From Croceicoccus marinus (lineage in GTDB: Bacteria > Pseudomonadota > Alphaproteobacteria > Sphingomonadales > Sphingomonadaceae), in assembly GCF_001661675.2 (NCBI RefSeq), contig NZ_CP019602.1, positions 1,265,501 through 1,329,500 on the forward strand: 64,000 nucleotides of DNA, in the 5' to 3' direction. Shown here one piece after another: positions 22,448-31,890 of the stretch. A program made the position numbers and the translations under genes. Below the pieces are notes generated by a model. The model ran no database searches, had not been told where the DNA came from, and saw only the letters and a program-made list of their open reading frames with translations. Position 1 is the first letter of the stretch; the number at the start of each line of letters is the position of its first letter.

Positions 22448-23632
22448 ATGGCCGACCCCGCTTCTTCGCACGCGCCCATCCCCCAGGGCGCGACCGCCGC
22501 CCTCGTCTTTGCCGACGGCCATGTCGCCTATGGCCGCGGTTTCGGCGCTGTCGGAGAAGCCGTGGGAGAGCTCTGCTTCAACACCTCCATGACCGGCTAT
22601 CAGGAAGTGATGACCGATCCGTCCTATGCGGGGCAGGTGGTCTGCTTCACCTTTCCGCATATCGGCAATGTCGGCACGAACGAGGAAGACGTCGAGGGCA
22701 AGGTCGATTCGGCGCTGGGCTGCATCGTGCGCGAGGATGTGACCGATCCGTCGAACTTTCGCGCGATGGGCGATTTTCCCGAATGGATGGCGGCCAAGGG
22801 CAAGATCGGCATCGCTGGCCTCGACACCCGCGCGCTGACCCGCCGCATCCGCATCCAGGGCGCGCCCAACGTGGTGATCGCGCATGATCCCGGCGGCAAG
22901 TTCGACATCGACGCGCTGGTCGCCAAGGCGGCCGGCTGGAGCGGTCTGGAAGGGCTGGACCTGGCCAAGGGTGTCAGCCGCAAGGGTCACGAAGGCTGGA
23001 ACGGCGGTCACTGGGTGCTGGGCGAGGGCTATGGCGCGCCGTCGGGGGAGGGCCGCCCACATGTGGTCGCCATCGACTATGGCGCGAAGGACAATATCTT
23101 TCGCAATCTCGTCAGGGCAGGGGCCAGGGTCACCGTGGTCCCCGCCGAAACCGGCTATGACGAGATAATGGGCCTGAAGCCGGATGGCGTGTTCCTGTCG
23201 AACGGACCCGGCGATCCGGCGGCGACGGGCATCTATGCGGTGCCGGTGATCAAGGCTCTTCTGGATGCGGATGTGCCGCTGTTCGGCATCTGCCTTGGAC
23301 ACCAGATGCTGGCGCTGGCGGCGGGCGCGAAGACCGGCAAGATGTTCCAGGGCCACCGCGGCGCGAACCATCCGGTACAGCGCGTCGGCGGCAACTGGGG
23401 AGAGACCGAGGGGCTGGTCGAGATCACCTCGATGAACCACGGCTTTGCGGTCGACGGCGACACCCTGCCCGAGGGCGTGGTCGAGACGCACAAGTCGCTG
23501 TTCGACGGCACCAATTGCGGCATCGCGATCACCGGCAAGAAGGCGTTCGGCGTGCAGTACCACCCCGAGGCGAGCCCGGGGCCGCAGGACAGTTTCTATC
23601 TGTTCGAGAAGTTCGTGGGTGCGCTTCGCTGA
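22448..23632 (+). CDS. carA: Carbamoyl-phosphate synthase small subunit
   Basis: A 394-residue glutaminase subunit that supplies ammonia to CarB for carbamoyl phosphate, the precursor of arginine and pyrimidines. The class I amidotransferase triad is visible: Cys in GICLGHQMLALA, and His/Glu in YHPEASPGPQ. The N-terminal half has the CarA-specific FNTSMTGYQEVMTDPSYAGQ. The start at 22448 follows CTAACGGAG. carB follows after 48 bases. Confidence 0.96.
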   Translation: MADPASSHAPIPQGATAALVFADGHVAYGRGFGAVGEAVGELCFNTSMTGYQEVMTDPSYAGQVVCFTFPHIGNVGTNEEDVEGKVDSALGCIVREDVTDPSNFRAMGDFPEWMAAKGKIGIAGLDTRALTRRIRIQGAPNVVIAHDPGGKFDIDALVAKAAGWSGLEGLDLAKGVSRKGHEGWNGGHWVLGEGYGAPSGEGRPHVVAIDYGAKDNIFRNLVRAGARVTVVPAETGYDEIMGLKPDGVFLSNGPGDPAATGIYAVPVIKALLDADVPLFGICLGHQMLALAAGAKTGKMFQGHRGANHPVQRVGGNWGETEGLVEITSMNHGFAVDGDTLPEGVVETHKSLFDGTNCGIAITGKKAFGVQYHPEASPGPQDSFYLFEKFVGALR

Positions 23633-23680
23633 TCACGCTCATCCTGCTGCATCCTTGATATTCGTTAGGCGAGAACAATA

Positions 23681-26600
23681 ATGCCAAAACGCACTGACAT
23701 CTCCTCCATCCTCATCATTGGCGCGGGTCCGATCATCATCGGGCAGGCTTGCGAGTTCGATTATTCGGGCACGCAGGCGGTCAAGGCGCTGAAGGAAGAG
23801 GGCTACCGGGTCATCCTGGTAAACTCGAACCCCGCCACGATCATGACCGATCCGGAAATGGCCGACGCCACCTATGTCGAGCCGATCACGCCGGAATTCG
23901 TCGAGCGCGTGATCGCCAAGGAGCGGCCCGATGCGCTGCTGCCCACCATGGGCGGGCAGACCGCGCTGAACACCGCGCTCAAGCTGTTCGAGACCGGCGT
24001 GCTGGACAAATACGGCGTCAAGATGATCGGCGCGGACGCCGACGCCATCGACAAGGCCGAGAATCGCCAGCGCTTTCGCAAGGCGATGGACAAGATCGGC
24101 CTGGAATCGGCGCGCAGCGGCGTGGCGAACACGCTGGCCGAGGCGGTCGCGGTGCTCGAGCATACCGGCCTGCCCGCCATCATCCGCCCGTCCTTCACGC
24201 TGGGCGGGACCGGCGGCGGCATCGCCTATAACAAGGCGGAGTTCGAGCAGATCGTGCGCGAAGGGCTCGACGCCAGCCCCACGACCGAGGTGCTGATCGA
24301 GGAATCGCTACTCGGCTGGAAAGAGTACGAGATGGAGGTTGTCCGCGACCGGAAGGACAATTGCATCATCATCTGCTCGATCGAGAACGTCGATCCGATG
24401 GGCGTGCATACCGGCGATTCCATCACGGTCGCTCCGGCGTTGACGCTGACCGACAAGGAATACCAGATCATGCGCACCGCCAGCATCGAGGTGTTGCGCG
24501 AAATCGGTGTTGAAACAGGCGGTTCCAACGTACAGTTCGCAGTCGATCCCAAGACCGGACGGCTGATCGTGATCGAGATGAACCCGCGCGTCTCGCGCTC
24601 GTCCGCGCTGGCGTCGAAGGCTACCGGCTTTCCCATCGCGCGCGTCGCGGCCAAGCTGGCCGTGGGCTATACGCTGGACGAGATCACCAACGAGATCACC
24701 GGCGCGACGCCTGCCAGCTTCGAGCCGACCATCGACTATATCGTCACCAAGATCCCGCGCTTCGCCTTCGAGAAGTTCAAGGGCGCGCAGAACAAGCTGT
24801 CCACCGCGATGAAATCGGTGGGCGAAGTGATGGCGATCGGCCGCAACATGAAGGAATCGCTGCAGAAGGCGCTGCGCGGCCTGGAAACGGGCCTCGACGG
24901 CTTCAACCGGGTCGAGGAACTGGAAGGCGCCAGCAGGGACCTGCTGACCGCGCGCCTTTCCGAACGCACGCCCGAACGGTTGCTGATCGTGGCGCAGGCC
25001 TTCCGCGAAGGGATGTCGTTGGAGGAGATCAACGCGATCACCCAGTACGACCCCTGGTTCCTGCGCCATATCGAGCAGATCATCGCCGAAGAAGCCGAGA
25101 TCACCGCGAACGGCATCCCGCGCACTACCGAAGGGCTGCGCCGCCTGAAGGCGATGGGCTTTTCGGACAAGCGCCTCTCGACCCTCGCGGTGCGTTCGGT
25201 CGGCGTCGCCGGCGGCATGGGCGAGACGCAGGCGAAGCGTTCGGGCCTGTTGCACGATACGCTGAAGGCGATGGCGGGCGGCACTTCCGAAGAGGAAATT
25301 CGCGCGCTGCGCCACAAGCTGGGCGTGCGCCCGGTGTTCAAGCGCATCGACAGTTGCGCCGCCGAGTTCGAGGCAATCACGCCCTACATGTACTCGACCT
25401 ATGAGAACCCGCTGTTCGGACAGGCCGAGAACGAGGCCGATCCGTCCGACCGCAAGAAGATCGTCATTCTCGGCGGCGGTCCCAACCGGATCGGGCAGGG
25501 GATCGAGTTCGACTATTGCTGCTGCCACGCCTGCTTCGCGCTGGAAGAGGCGGGGTATGAGACGATCATGATCAACTGCAATCCAGAGACGGTGTCGACC
25601 GACTACGACACTTCCGACCGGCTCTATTTCGAGCCGCTGACGGCGGAGGACGTGCTGGAGATCCTGGACGTCGAGAGGTCGCGTGGCACGTTGGTAGGCG
25701 TGATCGTGCAGTTCGGCGGGCAGACCCCGCTCAAGCTGGCGCAGGCGCTGGAGGATGCGGGCATCCCGATCTTGGGCACCAGCCCCGATGCGATCGACCT
25801 GGCCGAGGACCGCGAGCGGTTCGCGCAGCTTGTGAACAAACTCAACCTGCTGCAGCCCGCCAACGGCATCGCGCGCAGCCAGGAAGAGGCGCGCGGGATC
25901 GCGACCAGGATCGGCTATCCGGTTCTGATCCGCCCGTCCTATGTACTGGGCGGCCGCGCGATGGAGATCGTGGACAGCGAGGCGCAGCTTGACGAATACA
26001 TGGCGACCGCGGTGCGCGTTTCGGGCGATTCTCCGGTGCTGATCGACCAGTATCTGCGCGATGCGGTGGAATGCGACGTCGATGCGCTGTGCGACGGGAC
26101 CGACGTGGTGGTTGCGGGCGTGATGCAGCATATCGAGGAAGCCGGCGTCCATTCGGGCGACAGCGCCTGCACGATCCCGCCCTATAGCCTGCCCGACGAC
26201 ATCATCGCCGAGATGGAGCGCCAGGCCGAAGCGCTTGCCCATGCGCTGAAGGTGGTCGGGCTGATGAACATCCAGTTCGCGGTCAAGGACGGGCAGGTCT
26301 ATCTGATCGAGGTCAATCCGCGTGCCAGCCGGACCGTGCCCTTCGTCGCCAAGGCGATCGGTCAGCCCATCGCCAAGATGGCCGCCCGCGTGATGGCTGG
26401 CGAGAAGCTGGCCGACCTGCCCAAGATCAAGCGCGACATCGATTATGTCGCCGTGAAGGAAGCCGTGTTCCCCTTCAACAAGTTCCCCGGCACCGATCCG
26501 GCATTGTCGCCCGAGATGAAGTCGACCGGCGAAGTCATGGGCATCGATCCCGACTTCACCGGCGCCTTCATCAAGAGCCAGCTGGGCGCAGGCGCTCTGA

Positions 26601-27004
26601 TGCCCGAGGGCGGCGTGCTGTTCGTGTCGGTCAAGGACAGCGACAAGCAGATCGTCCTGCCTGCGGTGAAGCTGTTGGCCGAAAACGGGTTTACCGTCAT
26701 CGCCACGGGTGGCACCCAGCGTTTCCTTGCGGAGAACGGGGTCGAGGTAAAGCTGGTCAACAAGGTGGCCGAGGGTCAGCCGCATATCGTCGATGCCATC
26801 ATCGACGGCGACGTGAACCTGATCTTCAACACCACCGAGGGGTGGCAGAGCCTGAAGGATTCGAAGTCGATCCGCCAGGCGGCCCTGGTCGGGAAGGTGC
26901 CGATCTATACCACAGCGGCAGCCGCGCTGGTCGCGGCGCAGGCAATCGCTGCCCAGCGCGGCGGCAAGCTTGAAGTACGGTCGCTTCAGTCCTATTATGG
27001 CTGA
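23681..27004 (+). CDS. carB: Carbamoyl-phosphate synthase large subunit
   Basis: A 1107-residue synthase with two homologous ATP-grasp halves. The first (residues ~1-400) phosphorylates bicarbonate and starts [20 protein letters not shown]; the second, from about residue 590 ([16 protein letters not shown]), phosphorylates carbamate. The C-terminal MGS-like allosteric domain ([21 protein letters not shown]) binds effectors such as UMP. It forms the heterodimer with CarA encoded just upstream. Length and motifs are complete. Confidence 0.97.
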   Translation: MPKRTDISSILIIGAGPIIIGQACEFDYSGTQAVKALKEEGYRVILVNSNPATIMTDPEMADATYVEPITPEFVERVIAKERPDALLPTMGGQTALNTALKLFETGVLDKYGVKMIGADADAIDKAENRQRFRKAMDKIGLESARSGVANTLAEAVAVLEHTGLPAIIRPSFTLGGTGGGIAYNKAEFEQIVREGLDASPTTEVLIEESLLGWKEYEMEVVRDRKDNCIIICSIENVDPMGVHTGDSITVAPALTLTDKEYQIMRTASIEVLREIGVETGGSNVQFAVDPKTGRLIVIEMNPRVSRSSALASKATGFPIARVAAKLAVGYTLDEITNEITGATPASFEPTIDYIVTKIPRFAFEKFKGAQNKLSTAMKSVGEVMAIGRNMKESLQKALRGLETGLDGFNRVEELEGASRDLLTARLSERTPERLLIVAQAFREGMSLEEINAITQYDPWFLRHIEQIIAEEAEITANGIPRTTEGLRRLKAMGFSDKRLSTLAVRSVGVAGGMGETQAKRSGLLHDTLKAMAGGTSEEEIRALRHKLGVRPVFKRIDSCAAEFEAITPYMYSTYENPLFGQAENEADPSDRKKIVILGGGPNRIGQGIEFDYCCCHACFALEEAGYETIMINCNPETVSTDYDTSDRLYFEPLTAEDVLEILDVERSRGTLVGVIVQFGGQTPLKLAQALEDAGIPILGTSPDAIDLAEDRERFAQLVNKLNLLQPANGIARSQEEARGIATRIGYPVLIRPSYVLGGRAMEIVDSEAQLDEYMATAVRVSGDSPVLIDQYLRDAVECDVDALCDGTDVVVAGVMQHIEEAGVHSGDSACTIPPYSLPDDIIAEMERQAEALAHALKVVGLMNIQFAVKDGQVYLIEVNPRASRTVPFVAKAIGQPIAKMAARVMAGEKLADLPKIKRDIDYVAVKEAVFPFNKFPGTDPALSPEMKSTGEVMGIDPDFTGAFIKSQLGAGALMPEGGVLFVSVKDSDKQIVLPAVKLLAENGFTVIATGGTQRFLAENGVEVKLVNKVAEGQPHIVDAIIDGDVNLIFNTTEGWQSLKDSKSIRQAALVGKVPIYTTAAAALVAAQAIAAQRGGKLEVRSLQSYYG

Positions 27005-27113
27005 CCGCTAACGTTCCTCCCGCAACGTCAGTCCCATGGGTTTCCTGCTGCAAGATGTGGCGGGAACGGGGACTGCGTTTTGCCGGCGAGGGACCAGGAG
27101 GATTTGAATTACA

Positions 27114-27590
27114 ATGGCGAGTGTCGAAAAGGTACCCATGCTGGCGGAAGGCTATGAAAAGCTGACTGCCGAACTGAAGCTGCTTCGCGAAGAGCGTCCG
27201 CGGATCGTGGACGCGATCGAGGAAGCGCGTGCGCATGGCGATCTGTCGGAAAATGCCGAATATCACGCCGCGAAGGAGCGCCAGGGCCAAGTCGAGGCCA
27301 CGATTGCCGATCTTGAGGACAAGGTCAGCCGTGCGCAGATCATCGATCCGACCACGCTGTCGGGCGACAAGGTGATCTTCGGCGCCACGGTGACGATGCT
27401 GGACGAGGACGAGAAACCGGTCCGCTACCAGATCGTCGGCCCGACCGAGGCGGACGCCAAGTCCGGCCGGATCAGCTACTCAAGCCCGCTGGGCCGCGGG
27501 CTGATCGGCAAGAAGGTCGATGACGAGATCGAGGTGACCGTGCCTTCGGGTGAGCGGTTCTATCTGATCAAGAAGATCGAATTCATCTGA
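27114..27590 (+). CDS. greA: Transcription elongation factor GreA
   Basis: A 158-residue factor that rescues backtracked RNA polymerase by stimulating transcript cleavage. The N-terminal coiled coil ([44 protein letters not shown]) carries the DLSENAEY tip with the acidic pair that holds the catalytic magnesium. The C-terminal FKBP-like domain is complete. GGAGG lies upstream of ATG 27114. It is 109 bases after carB and ends at a strong bidirectional terminator. Confidence 0.96.
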   Translation: MASVEKVPMLAEGYEKLTAELKLLREERPRIVDAIEEARAHGDLSENAEYHAAKERQGQVEATIADLEDKVSRAQIIDPTTLSGDKVIFGATVTMLDEDEKPVRYQIVGPTEADAKSGRISYSSPLGRGLIGKKVDDEIEVTVPSGERFYLIKKIEFI

Positions 27591-27597
27591 TCGAGAG

Positions 27598-27630
27598 AAA
27601 GGCGGGAGGACCGATCGTCTTCCCGCCTTT
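27598..27630 (+). terminator. Strong bidirectional terminator between greA and the DUF4170 gene
   Basis: AAAGGCGGGA ... TCCCGCCTTT forms a 10-bp perfect arm with a further GAC/GTC pair closing the loop. The flanking A and T runs let it work for greA (plus) and for the convergent DUF4170 gene (minus). Confidence 0.85.
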
Positions 27631-27644
27631 CGCGTCTGCTTGGC

Positions 27645-27866
27645 TCAGTTCCCGAGATTGGGTTCCATAAGTCGGTGCAGGTGCACGACGACATATTTCA
27701 TTTCGGCATCGTCCACGGTCTGCTGCGCCTTGCTGCGCCATGCGTTTTCTGCGGATTCAAAATCGGGAAAGATACCGACGAGGTCGAGCGCTGAAAGATC
27801 CTCGAACTCCTGACCGCGCGGATCCTTTACCCGACCGCCCATCACGAGATGCAGTTTCTGCGCCAT
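27645..27866 (-). CDS. DUF4170 family small protein
   Basis: A 73-residue soluble protein matching DUF4170: QKLHLVMGGRVKDPRG, EFEDLSALDLVGIFPDFESAENAWRSKAQ, and the C-terminal MKYVVVHLHRLMEP. Such proteins are widespread in alphaproteobacteria and have no assigned function. It converges on greA and shares a terminator with it. Upstream, the terminator of the envelope cluster (27888-27922) insulates it from that cluster, so it should have its own promoter in the short gap. Confidence 0.82.
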   Translation of the reverse strand: MAQKLHLVMGGRVKDPRGQEFEDLSALDLVGIFPDFESAENAWRSKAQQTVDDAEMKYVVVHLHRLMEPNLGN

Positions 27867-27887
27867 TCAAAACTCCGCTGGCAAAAT

Positions 27888-27922
27888 GAAAAGCCGCCCC
27901 ACCGGGTCGGGTAGGGCGGCCT
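27888..27922 (-). terminator. Terminator of the YqjD-like envelope cluster
   Basis: On the minus strand GGCCGCCC and GGGCGGC(TT) pair around a 14-base loop and are followed by TTTTCATTTT. It lies 50 bases after the stop of the 27972-28562 gene. Confidence 0.75.
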
Positions 27923-27971
27923 TTAACGCATCGCCAACGCGATCAAAAGAGGCAATTGGCGTGTCCGGGTA

Positions 27972-28562
27972 TCAGCCGCGCAGGCGCGACATCATGGAGC
28001 GGGACTTGAGCCCGGCATCCTCGCTTGCCTGCCGGGCTGAAAGGGCGGCACTTTCGCCGACGTGGCGGGCGGACAGATAGCCGCTTTCGCCGCGACGGGA
28101 GAGGTTGTTGGCAAGATCGCGGCTCGTTTCAGAGACGCTTTCGCCGATTTCGCCCAGCTTCTCACGAGACTCTTCGGCAGCACTGCCAGCGATGGCCATG
28201 ATTTCATGCCCGTACTTGGCGGCAAGCTCTGCCAGCACGCCGCCTGCGGTAACGACCGAACCGCGCACCTTGCGTCCCGGCCTGCCCGGAAGCGAAAGCG
28301 CAATCAACGCGCCGATTGCGACGGCGCCGGTCATGGCGACGAACGGATGTTCCTTGACGAACTCCTTGGCACTGTCCGCAGCGGCCCTCGACTGTTCGGC
28401 AGCCTTTGCACGCGCGGGGGCCGTACGTTCGGAAATGCGCGCCTGCGCGGCCGATACCTTTTCGGAAAGCGTCGGATCGCGGGGCGAATCAAGATTGTCC
28501 GAGGGCGGCACGACCGCCTGCGGCGTAGCGTTGGGCTTGGGAGTTGTGGCTGTGTCGATCAT
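27972..28562 (-). CDS. YqjD/DUF883-like membrane-anchored protein
   Basis: A 196-residue protein with a disordered Thr/Pro N terminus, a charged helical region (LSEKVSAAQARISERTAPARAKAAEQSRAAADSAKEFV), one transmembrane segment (FVAMTGAVAIGALIALSL) after the characteristic KEHPF turn, and a long Ala/Ser-rich helix to the end. KEFVKEHPF before the membrane segment resembles ElaB/YqjD proteins, which tether ribosomes to the inner membrane in stationary phase, but the C-terminal helix is extra. AGAGGGA lies 6 bases before ATG 28562. GGAAC-N16-CATT (28602-28626), one base from the general-stress consensus, sits about 40 bases upstream. Confidence 0.6.
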   Translation of the reverse strand: MIDTATTPKPNATPQAVVPPSDNLDSPRDPTLSEKVSAAQARISERTAPARAKAAEQSRAAADSAKEFVKEHPFVAMTGAVAIGALIALSLPGRPGRKVRGSVVTAGGVLAELAAKYGHEIMAIAGSAAEESREKLGEIGESVSETSRDLANNLSRRGESGYLSARHVGESAALSARQASEDAGLKSRSMMSRLRG

Positions 28563-28601
28563 GGGAGTCCCTCTTTTTTCAGAAAAGCGCTTTGAAAGAT
28601 C

Positions 28602-28626
28602 AATGGATCGAACCGCGTCCGGTTCC
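28602..28626 (-). promoter_or_regulatory. Near-consensus general-stress sigma promoter (GGAAC-N16-CATT)
   Basis: On the minus strand GGAAC (28626-28622) and CATT (28605-28602) are spaced by 16 bases; the consensus second box is CGTT. Predicted transcription would start about 32 bases before ATG 28562, a suitable distance. Confidence 0.4.
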
Positions 28627-28659
28627 GACATGAGGGGAAAAGGCTGAGAAACGCTGGCT

Positions 28660-29028
28660 TCAGCGCACTGGGTAACGACGCTCGACGTAATAGTCCGCCG
28701 GTTCGTAGTCGGCGGGTTCATAGTCGTAGTCGTCGTCTTCCCCGGTATCGTCGCGGCCGACAATATGGTCCACGAATGCCAGGATCGGACCGCGCAGGAA
28801 CCATCCGGTCAGGCCAAGCGCACCCAGGGTGACAACCGTCCGGTGCGTATTGGCCGCATCCGCGGCTTCTTCGGCGATCACCTTGCCGTCGTCGACCAGG
28901 CGGGTTGCGATCCGCTTGCCCACGCCGGCGGCGTCCAGATCGGCGCGGACCATTTCGCGCTGCGTATCGAACACGGTGCGCGCGGCGTTGCGCAGGCGTC
29001 TCGCTTCAATGACGTCGGTTTCGGTCAT
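28660..29028 (-). CDS. Small membrane protein of the envelope cluster, 122 residues
   Basis: Not recognised as a named family. It has an N-terminal charged helix (ARRLRNAARTVFDTQREMVRADLDAAG), a middle helix rich in Ala, one hydrophobic segment (VVTLGALGLTGWFLRGPILAFV), and an acidic, Tyr-rich C-terminal tail with the repeat YEPADYEPADYY and end RRYPVR. It begins 4 bases after the holin-like gene stop, so they form an operon. The arrangement (holin-like gene plus small helical membrane proteins) parallels E. coli yqjD-yqjE-yqjK; sequence does not prove a shared role. Confidence 0.65.
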   Translation of the reverse strand: MTETDVIEARRLRNAARTVFDTQREMVRADLDAAGVGKRIATRLVDDGKVIAEEAADAANTHRTVVTLGALGLTGWFLRGPILAFVDHIVGRDDTGEDDDYDYEPADYEPADYYVERRYPVR

Positions 29029-29032
29029 TCGA

Positions 29033-29395
29033 TCAGCCCTTCTTGTCCGTAATGATCTGCTTGGCCCGGTTGAGCCTGGAGGAAGCGGTCTTGGCGAGCA
29101 TCAGCGCGCCAATGGCCAGAACGGCCGTGACGAGTGCAGTCGATCCCCAATAGGTAATGATCTGTCCCAGCGCGAGAACCAGTCCGACCACAAGCGCGAT
29201 GCCGGCGAAGAAAGCAAGCACGGCAGCAGCGCCGAACAGGGCGGTGATGCCCTTGGCGGCGGTCGCGGCATAAAGGGCGCGCTTCTTGTGATAGTCGATT
29301 TCGGCCTCGGCCAGCAGCTTGCCGTCCTCGACCAATACGCGCACGTCCTCGACCAAGGATCGTTCTGCTGCGATATCGTCGGTAGTTTCCGACAT
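29033..29395 (-). CDS. Phage-holin/YqjE-like superfamily membrane protein
   Basis: A 120-residue inner-membrane protein. An N-terminal amphipathic helix (SLVEDVRVLVEDGKLLAEAEIDYHKKRALYAATAAK) precedes two transmembrane helices (ALFGAAAVLAFFAGIALVVGLVLAL and WGSTALVTAVLAIGALMLAKTA) and a short basic tail. This layout is that of the YqjE/DUF1469 putative holin-X superfamily, common in stress-linked envelope operons and not a sign of prophage here. ATG 29395 is preferred over TTG 29398. It leads a two-gene unit with the 28660-29028 gene. Confidence 0.75.
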   Translation of the reverse strand: MSETTDDIAAERSLVEDVRVLVEDGKLLAEAEIDYHKKRALYAATAAKGITALFGAAAVLAFFAGIALVVGLVLALGQIITYWGSTALVTAVLAIGALMLAKTASSRLNRAKQIITDKKG

Positions 29396-29524
29396 CAATC
29401 AATCCCCCTATCGCACCCCGATGCTCAATGCCGGGCGCGTTCTTGTCGCGATGATATTCGGCGAATACCATTCCCCGGAGCCATAGCCGCGATCGCGGTC
29501 GGTTCCGGGGAACGTTATCGAAAC

Positions 29525-30109
29525 TTAGCTGCGACGGAACATGCGTGCCAGGACAAAGCCGGCACCGGCGGCGATCGCCACTGCCGTTCCCGGGCTCTTG
29601 CGCACGAATTCACGCGCTTCCTCGCCCAGTTCCTCGATCGACTTTTCGTCGAGTGAAGCGGCGTTCTTTTCAAGGCTGCCAGCTGCGGTGCGCGCATAGT
29701 CGCCGTACTTGACGCCCAGCTTCTCGTCGAGCGTTTGCGCGTTGTCGGTGATCAGGCGCGACAGCGCGATCAGGCCTTCGCTGGCCTTGCCCTTGGATTC
29801 GTTCGCCAGGTCATAGGCCTTGGCCTTGGCCTGGTCGCCATATACCGCGGCATCGCCCTTGAGCTGCTCGCCCTTTTCGCCGGCGCGGTTCTTGTACGAA
29901 CCCGACTTCTCGAAGGCCTCGGCCTTCAGCTCGGCAACACCGGCCTTCGCTTCGTCGAGCGCCTTTGAGAAGCGGCTCTTCGCCTCGGCGCGGTGATCGG
30001 TGCCGGGAAAGCCCGTGCCGGTCGTGGTGGTGCCGGTCGTGGTGGTACCGGTCGTGGTGGTCGTCGTCGTGGGTTCGATCGGAGTGGTGGAATTGACCAT
30101 GGTTTGCAT
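29525..30109 (-). CDS. Ala/Lys-rich stress-type protein with Thr-Gly repeat and C-terminal anchor
   Basis: A 194-residue protein of unknown function. Residues 10-35 are a Thr-rich low-complexity run made of TTTTG units, encoded by a 15-base DNA repeat at 30014-30072. Residues 40-150 are long charged helices (SRFSKALDEAKAGVAELKAEAFEKSG, GEKGEQLKGDAAVYGDQAKAKAYDLANESKGKA) reminiscent of LEA-like or DUF883 proteins. The C terminus is a membrane anchor, SPGTAVAIAAGAGFVLARMFRRS, similar to YqjD/ElaB tails. AAGGA lies 6 bases before ATG 30109; ATG 30100 is an alternative. An exact GGAAC-N16-CGTT promoter lies upstream (30287-30311), so it is probably a general-stress gene. Confidence 0.7.
   Translation of the reverse strand: MQTMVNSTTPIEPTTTTTTTGTTTTGTTTTGTGFPGTDHRAEAKSRFSKALDEAKAGVAELKAEAFEKSGSYKNRAGEKGEQLKGDAAVYGDQAKAKAYDLANESKGKASEGLIALSRLITDNAQTLDEKLGVKYGDYARTAAGSLEKNAASLDEKSIEELGEEAREFVRKSPGTAVAIAAGAGFVLARMFRRS
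30014..30072. repeat. Tandem 15-base repeat encoding Thr-Gly units
   Basis: Near-identical units of GTGCCGGTCGTGGTG on the plus strand occur three to four times, degenerating into GTCGTCGTC. They encode the TTTTG repeats of the overlapping minus-strand gene. Unit length is a multiple of three, so length changes would keep the frame. Confidence 0.8.
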
Positions 30110-31705
<1,596 letters not shown>

Positions 31706-31730
31706 TCGCTGGCGACACAGCATCATGACG

Positions 31731-31766
31731 ATGCCCGCCTCGGATGGGGGGGCGGGCATCCTTTTG
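31731..31766 (+). terminator. Rho-independent terminator of eno
   Basis: Perfect 9-bp arms ATGCCCGCC and GGCGGGCAT around an 11-base loop, followed by CCTTTTG. It begins 26 bases after the eno stop. Confidence 0.8.
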
Positions 31767-31890
31767 CGTCGGATGCCGGGCGGGGCCCGGAACGGTTTGC
31801 GCCTTGGCGCGTCAGCCTCTAGAACGGCGGTGCCATGTTTTCGCCATAGATTGTACCGCCCGCGGTGCATTGATTTGTCAGAGTTCGTTC

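Noticed and set aside
24308..26785. An 825-codon open frame antisense to carB
   Set aside because: Composition (Arg, His, Gln, Asp excess) is the usual signature of a reverse-strand shadow; carB is complete and certain.
27036..27110. A 23-codon frame between carB and greA
   Set aside because: No ribosome site, and the region carries the greA ribosome site and leader; chance frame.
29033..29395. Holin-like protein as a sign of prophage
   Set aside because: No phage structural, integrase or lysis genes nearby; the protein fits the YqjE-type chromosomal holin superfamily in an envelope operon.
29500..29522. Inverted repeat GTTCC-GG-GGAAC after the 29525-30109 gene as a terminator
   Set aside because: Short 5-bp arms and no T-run on the relevant strand.
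30014..30072. Possible CRISPR-like repeat array
   Set aside because: Units are contiguous without spacers and encode Thr-Gly repeats in frame.
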